Assembly (NCBI RefSeq): GCF_029227915.1
Contig: NC_079877.1
Span: 7,814,001 to 7,878,000, forward strand
DNA: 64,000 nucleotides
Origin: Hydractinia symbiolongicarpus
Taxonomy: Eukaryota > Cnidaria > Hydrozoa > Anthoathecata > Hydractiniidae
Direction of reading: 5' to 3'
Shown piece by piece: positions 63,101 to 64,000 of this stretch. Under the pieces are notes generated by a model. It saw only the letters and a program-made list of their open reading frames with translations. It was not told where the DNA came from and searched no databases. Position 1 is the first letter of the stretch, and each line of letters opens with the position of its first letter. Both the position numbers and the translations under genes were made by a program.

Positions 63101-64000
63101 ATTGACTTTCTAACGGTGTCAATCCGTTTGAGTTGCAACGGTTGCGTCACATATTCGCACCAACATGCATTTAGTGATTTTCTTCCGACATTACTAAGTT
63201 GTATTGCTTTTAACAGTGAAACGATTGACTGAGGGAGTTAATTGAACTGGTTCTGGACTGTGACCTTATAAATGTGATAAATGAGGCAATTGGTCTCCAA
63301 GAAATAACATTCTTCTTAATTTGACATGATTGCTGGAATTCAGCGATTACATTAGTCTCTGTGGTAGCGCTTTATTTGAAAATCTAGATAAATAAGTAAT
63401 TTTTTACTGTGGGACGAATCCTGGTGGTTAGCTCACGCTGAAGAAATAGAGACAGTTTCAAAAACTACATTTCATTGACTTTCTAACGGAGTCAATCCGT
63501 TTGAGTTACAACGGTTGCGTCACACATTCGTACCAACATGTATTTAGTGATTTTCTTCCGATATTACTAAGTTCTTTTGCTTTCAACAGTGAAACGATTG
63601 ACTGTGGGTCTTAATTGAACTGATTTTGGACTTTGACCATATAAATGTGATAAATGAGCCATTTTGACTACAAGAAATAACATTCTTCTTAATTTGACAT
63701 GATTGCTGGAACTCAGCGATTACACTGGGCGCTGTGGTAGCGCTTTATTAACTGTCGGAACAATCCTAGCCAGTAGTTTGCGCTGAGGAAATATAGTCAG
63801 TTTCAAAAACTACATTTCATTTATTTTCTCACTGTGTCAATCCGTTTGAGTTACAACGGTTGCTTCACATATTCGTACCAACATGTATTAAGTTAATTTT
63901 TCCGATATTACTAAGTTGTATCGCTTTTAACAGTGAAGCGATTGACTGTGCAACTTAATTGAACTAACTTTGGGCTGTGACCTGATAAATGTGATAAGTG
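63101..64000 (+). repeat. Array continues past the window end
   Basis: Anchors 63470 and 63815. About 63,225-63,583 resembles 57,750-58,110 at an offset of about 5,474 bp (GAACTGGTTCTGG, CATTAGTCTCTG, CTGGTGGTTAGCTCACGCTG, AAGTTCTTTTGC). A shortened 345-bp monomer of the tetramer type follows (GCTGAGGAAATATAG at 63,782). The window ends inside a GAACTAACTTTGGG monomer, so a further tetramer copy probably lies beyond it. Confidence 0.8.

Larger units (their letters stand above)
1..64000 (+). repeat. ~373-bp satellite DNA array, entire window
   Basis: The word TTTCATTGA (or a one-base variant) recurs 173 times, first at 81 and last at 63,815, always on the + strand. Spacings are 371-374 bp in 161 of 172 intervals. 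Every stretch between anchors can be followed as the same monomer: CCGTTTGA, TTCGTACCAACATG, CGATATTACTA, TTGACCTTATAAATG, TTTGACATGATTG, CTGTGGTA, ACTGTGGGACCAATCC, GAAGAAATAGAGACAG. No interruption by other DNA was seen, so the array continues beyond both window ends. Such megabase-type tandem arrays are typical of eukaryotic centromeric, pericentromeric or subtelomeric heterochromatin; which of these applies cannot be read from this sequence. The family was not recognised. About 373 bp is close to two nucleosome repeats, a common satellite length class. Confidence 0.98.

Noticed and set aside
1-64000. CRISPR array
   Set aside because: The repeat is ~373 bp with no unique spacers; the whole period is repeated sequence.

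Overview
The whole 64-kb window is one uninterrupted, head-to-tail satellite DNA array with a basic repeat unit of about 373 bp (usually 372 or 373). I located the conserved word TTTCATTGA, or its obvious variant, 173 times from position 81 to 63,815, always on the + strand. Of the 172 intervals, 161 are 371-374 bp. The other 11 are monomers carrying deletions (370, 361, 362 twice, 348, 344-345 five times, and one of only 234 bp). I see no protein-coding gene, tRNA, rRNA, transposon, CRISPR array, inversion or unique-sequence island. The short 61-83 codon open frames are by-products of the repeat and are not annotated as genes.

This is a eukaryotic heterochromatin-type locus, plausibly centromeric or pericentromeric, but no gene or recognised satellite family lets me name the organism. 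The monomer is AT-rich (about 36% GC in a consensus I wrote by eye). It holds about 15 CpG against roughly 12 expected, so CpG is not depleted. That fits a lightly methylated genome such as many insects better than a vertebrate, but the inference is weak.

Layout, from diagnostic variants and offsets between identical words: (1) 1-2,571, a 5-monomer (1,863 bp) tandem duplication; (2) 2,572-5,079, mixed monomers, one with a 25-bp deletion; (3) 5,080-12,160 and 12,161-19,616, two adjacent copies of a 19/20-monomer block (7,081 and 7,456 bp); (4) 19,617-21,034, a 745-bp dimer repeat; (5) 21,035-25,506, four nearly identical copies of a 1,116-bp trimer; (6) 25,507-28,069, a diverged 1,117-bp trimer pair; (7) 28,070-31,640, a 2,223-bp hexamer duplication; (8) 31,641-37,189, mixed monomers with a local 373/745-bp amplification; (9) 37,190-40,485, 1,117/1,489-bp trimer and tetramer units; (10) 40,486-48,326, three nearly identical copies of a 2,608-bp heptamer; (11) 48,327-56,228, more diverged monomers with local dimer to tetramer repeats; (12) 56,229-57,740, a 978-bp out-of-register duplication with a 234-bp truncated monomer; (13) 57,741-64,000, a 1,462-bp tetramer higher-order repeat that includes a 28-bp-deleted monomer.

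The parts do not form a pathway. They record repeated unequal exchange and local amplification of one ancestral ~373-bp sequence, with multi-monomer blocks, not single monomers, as the recently amplified units. All coordinates, offsets and identity estimates were derived by eye, so boundaries are good to a few bases where stated as exact and to tens of bases elsewhere.
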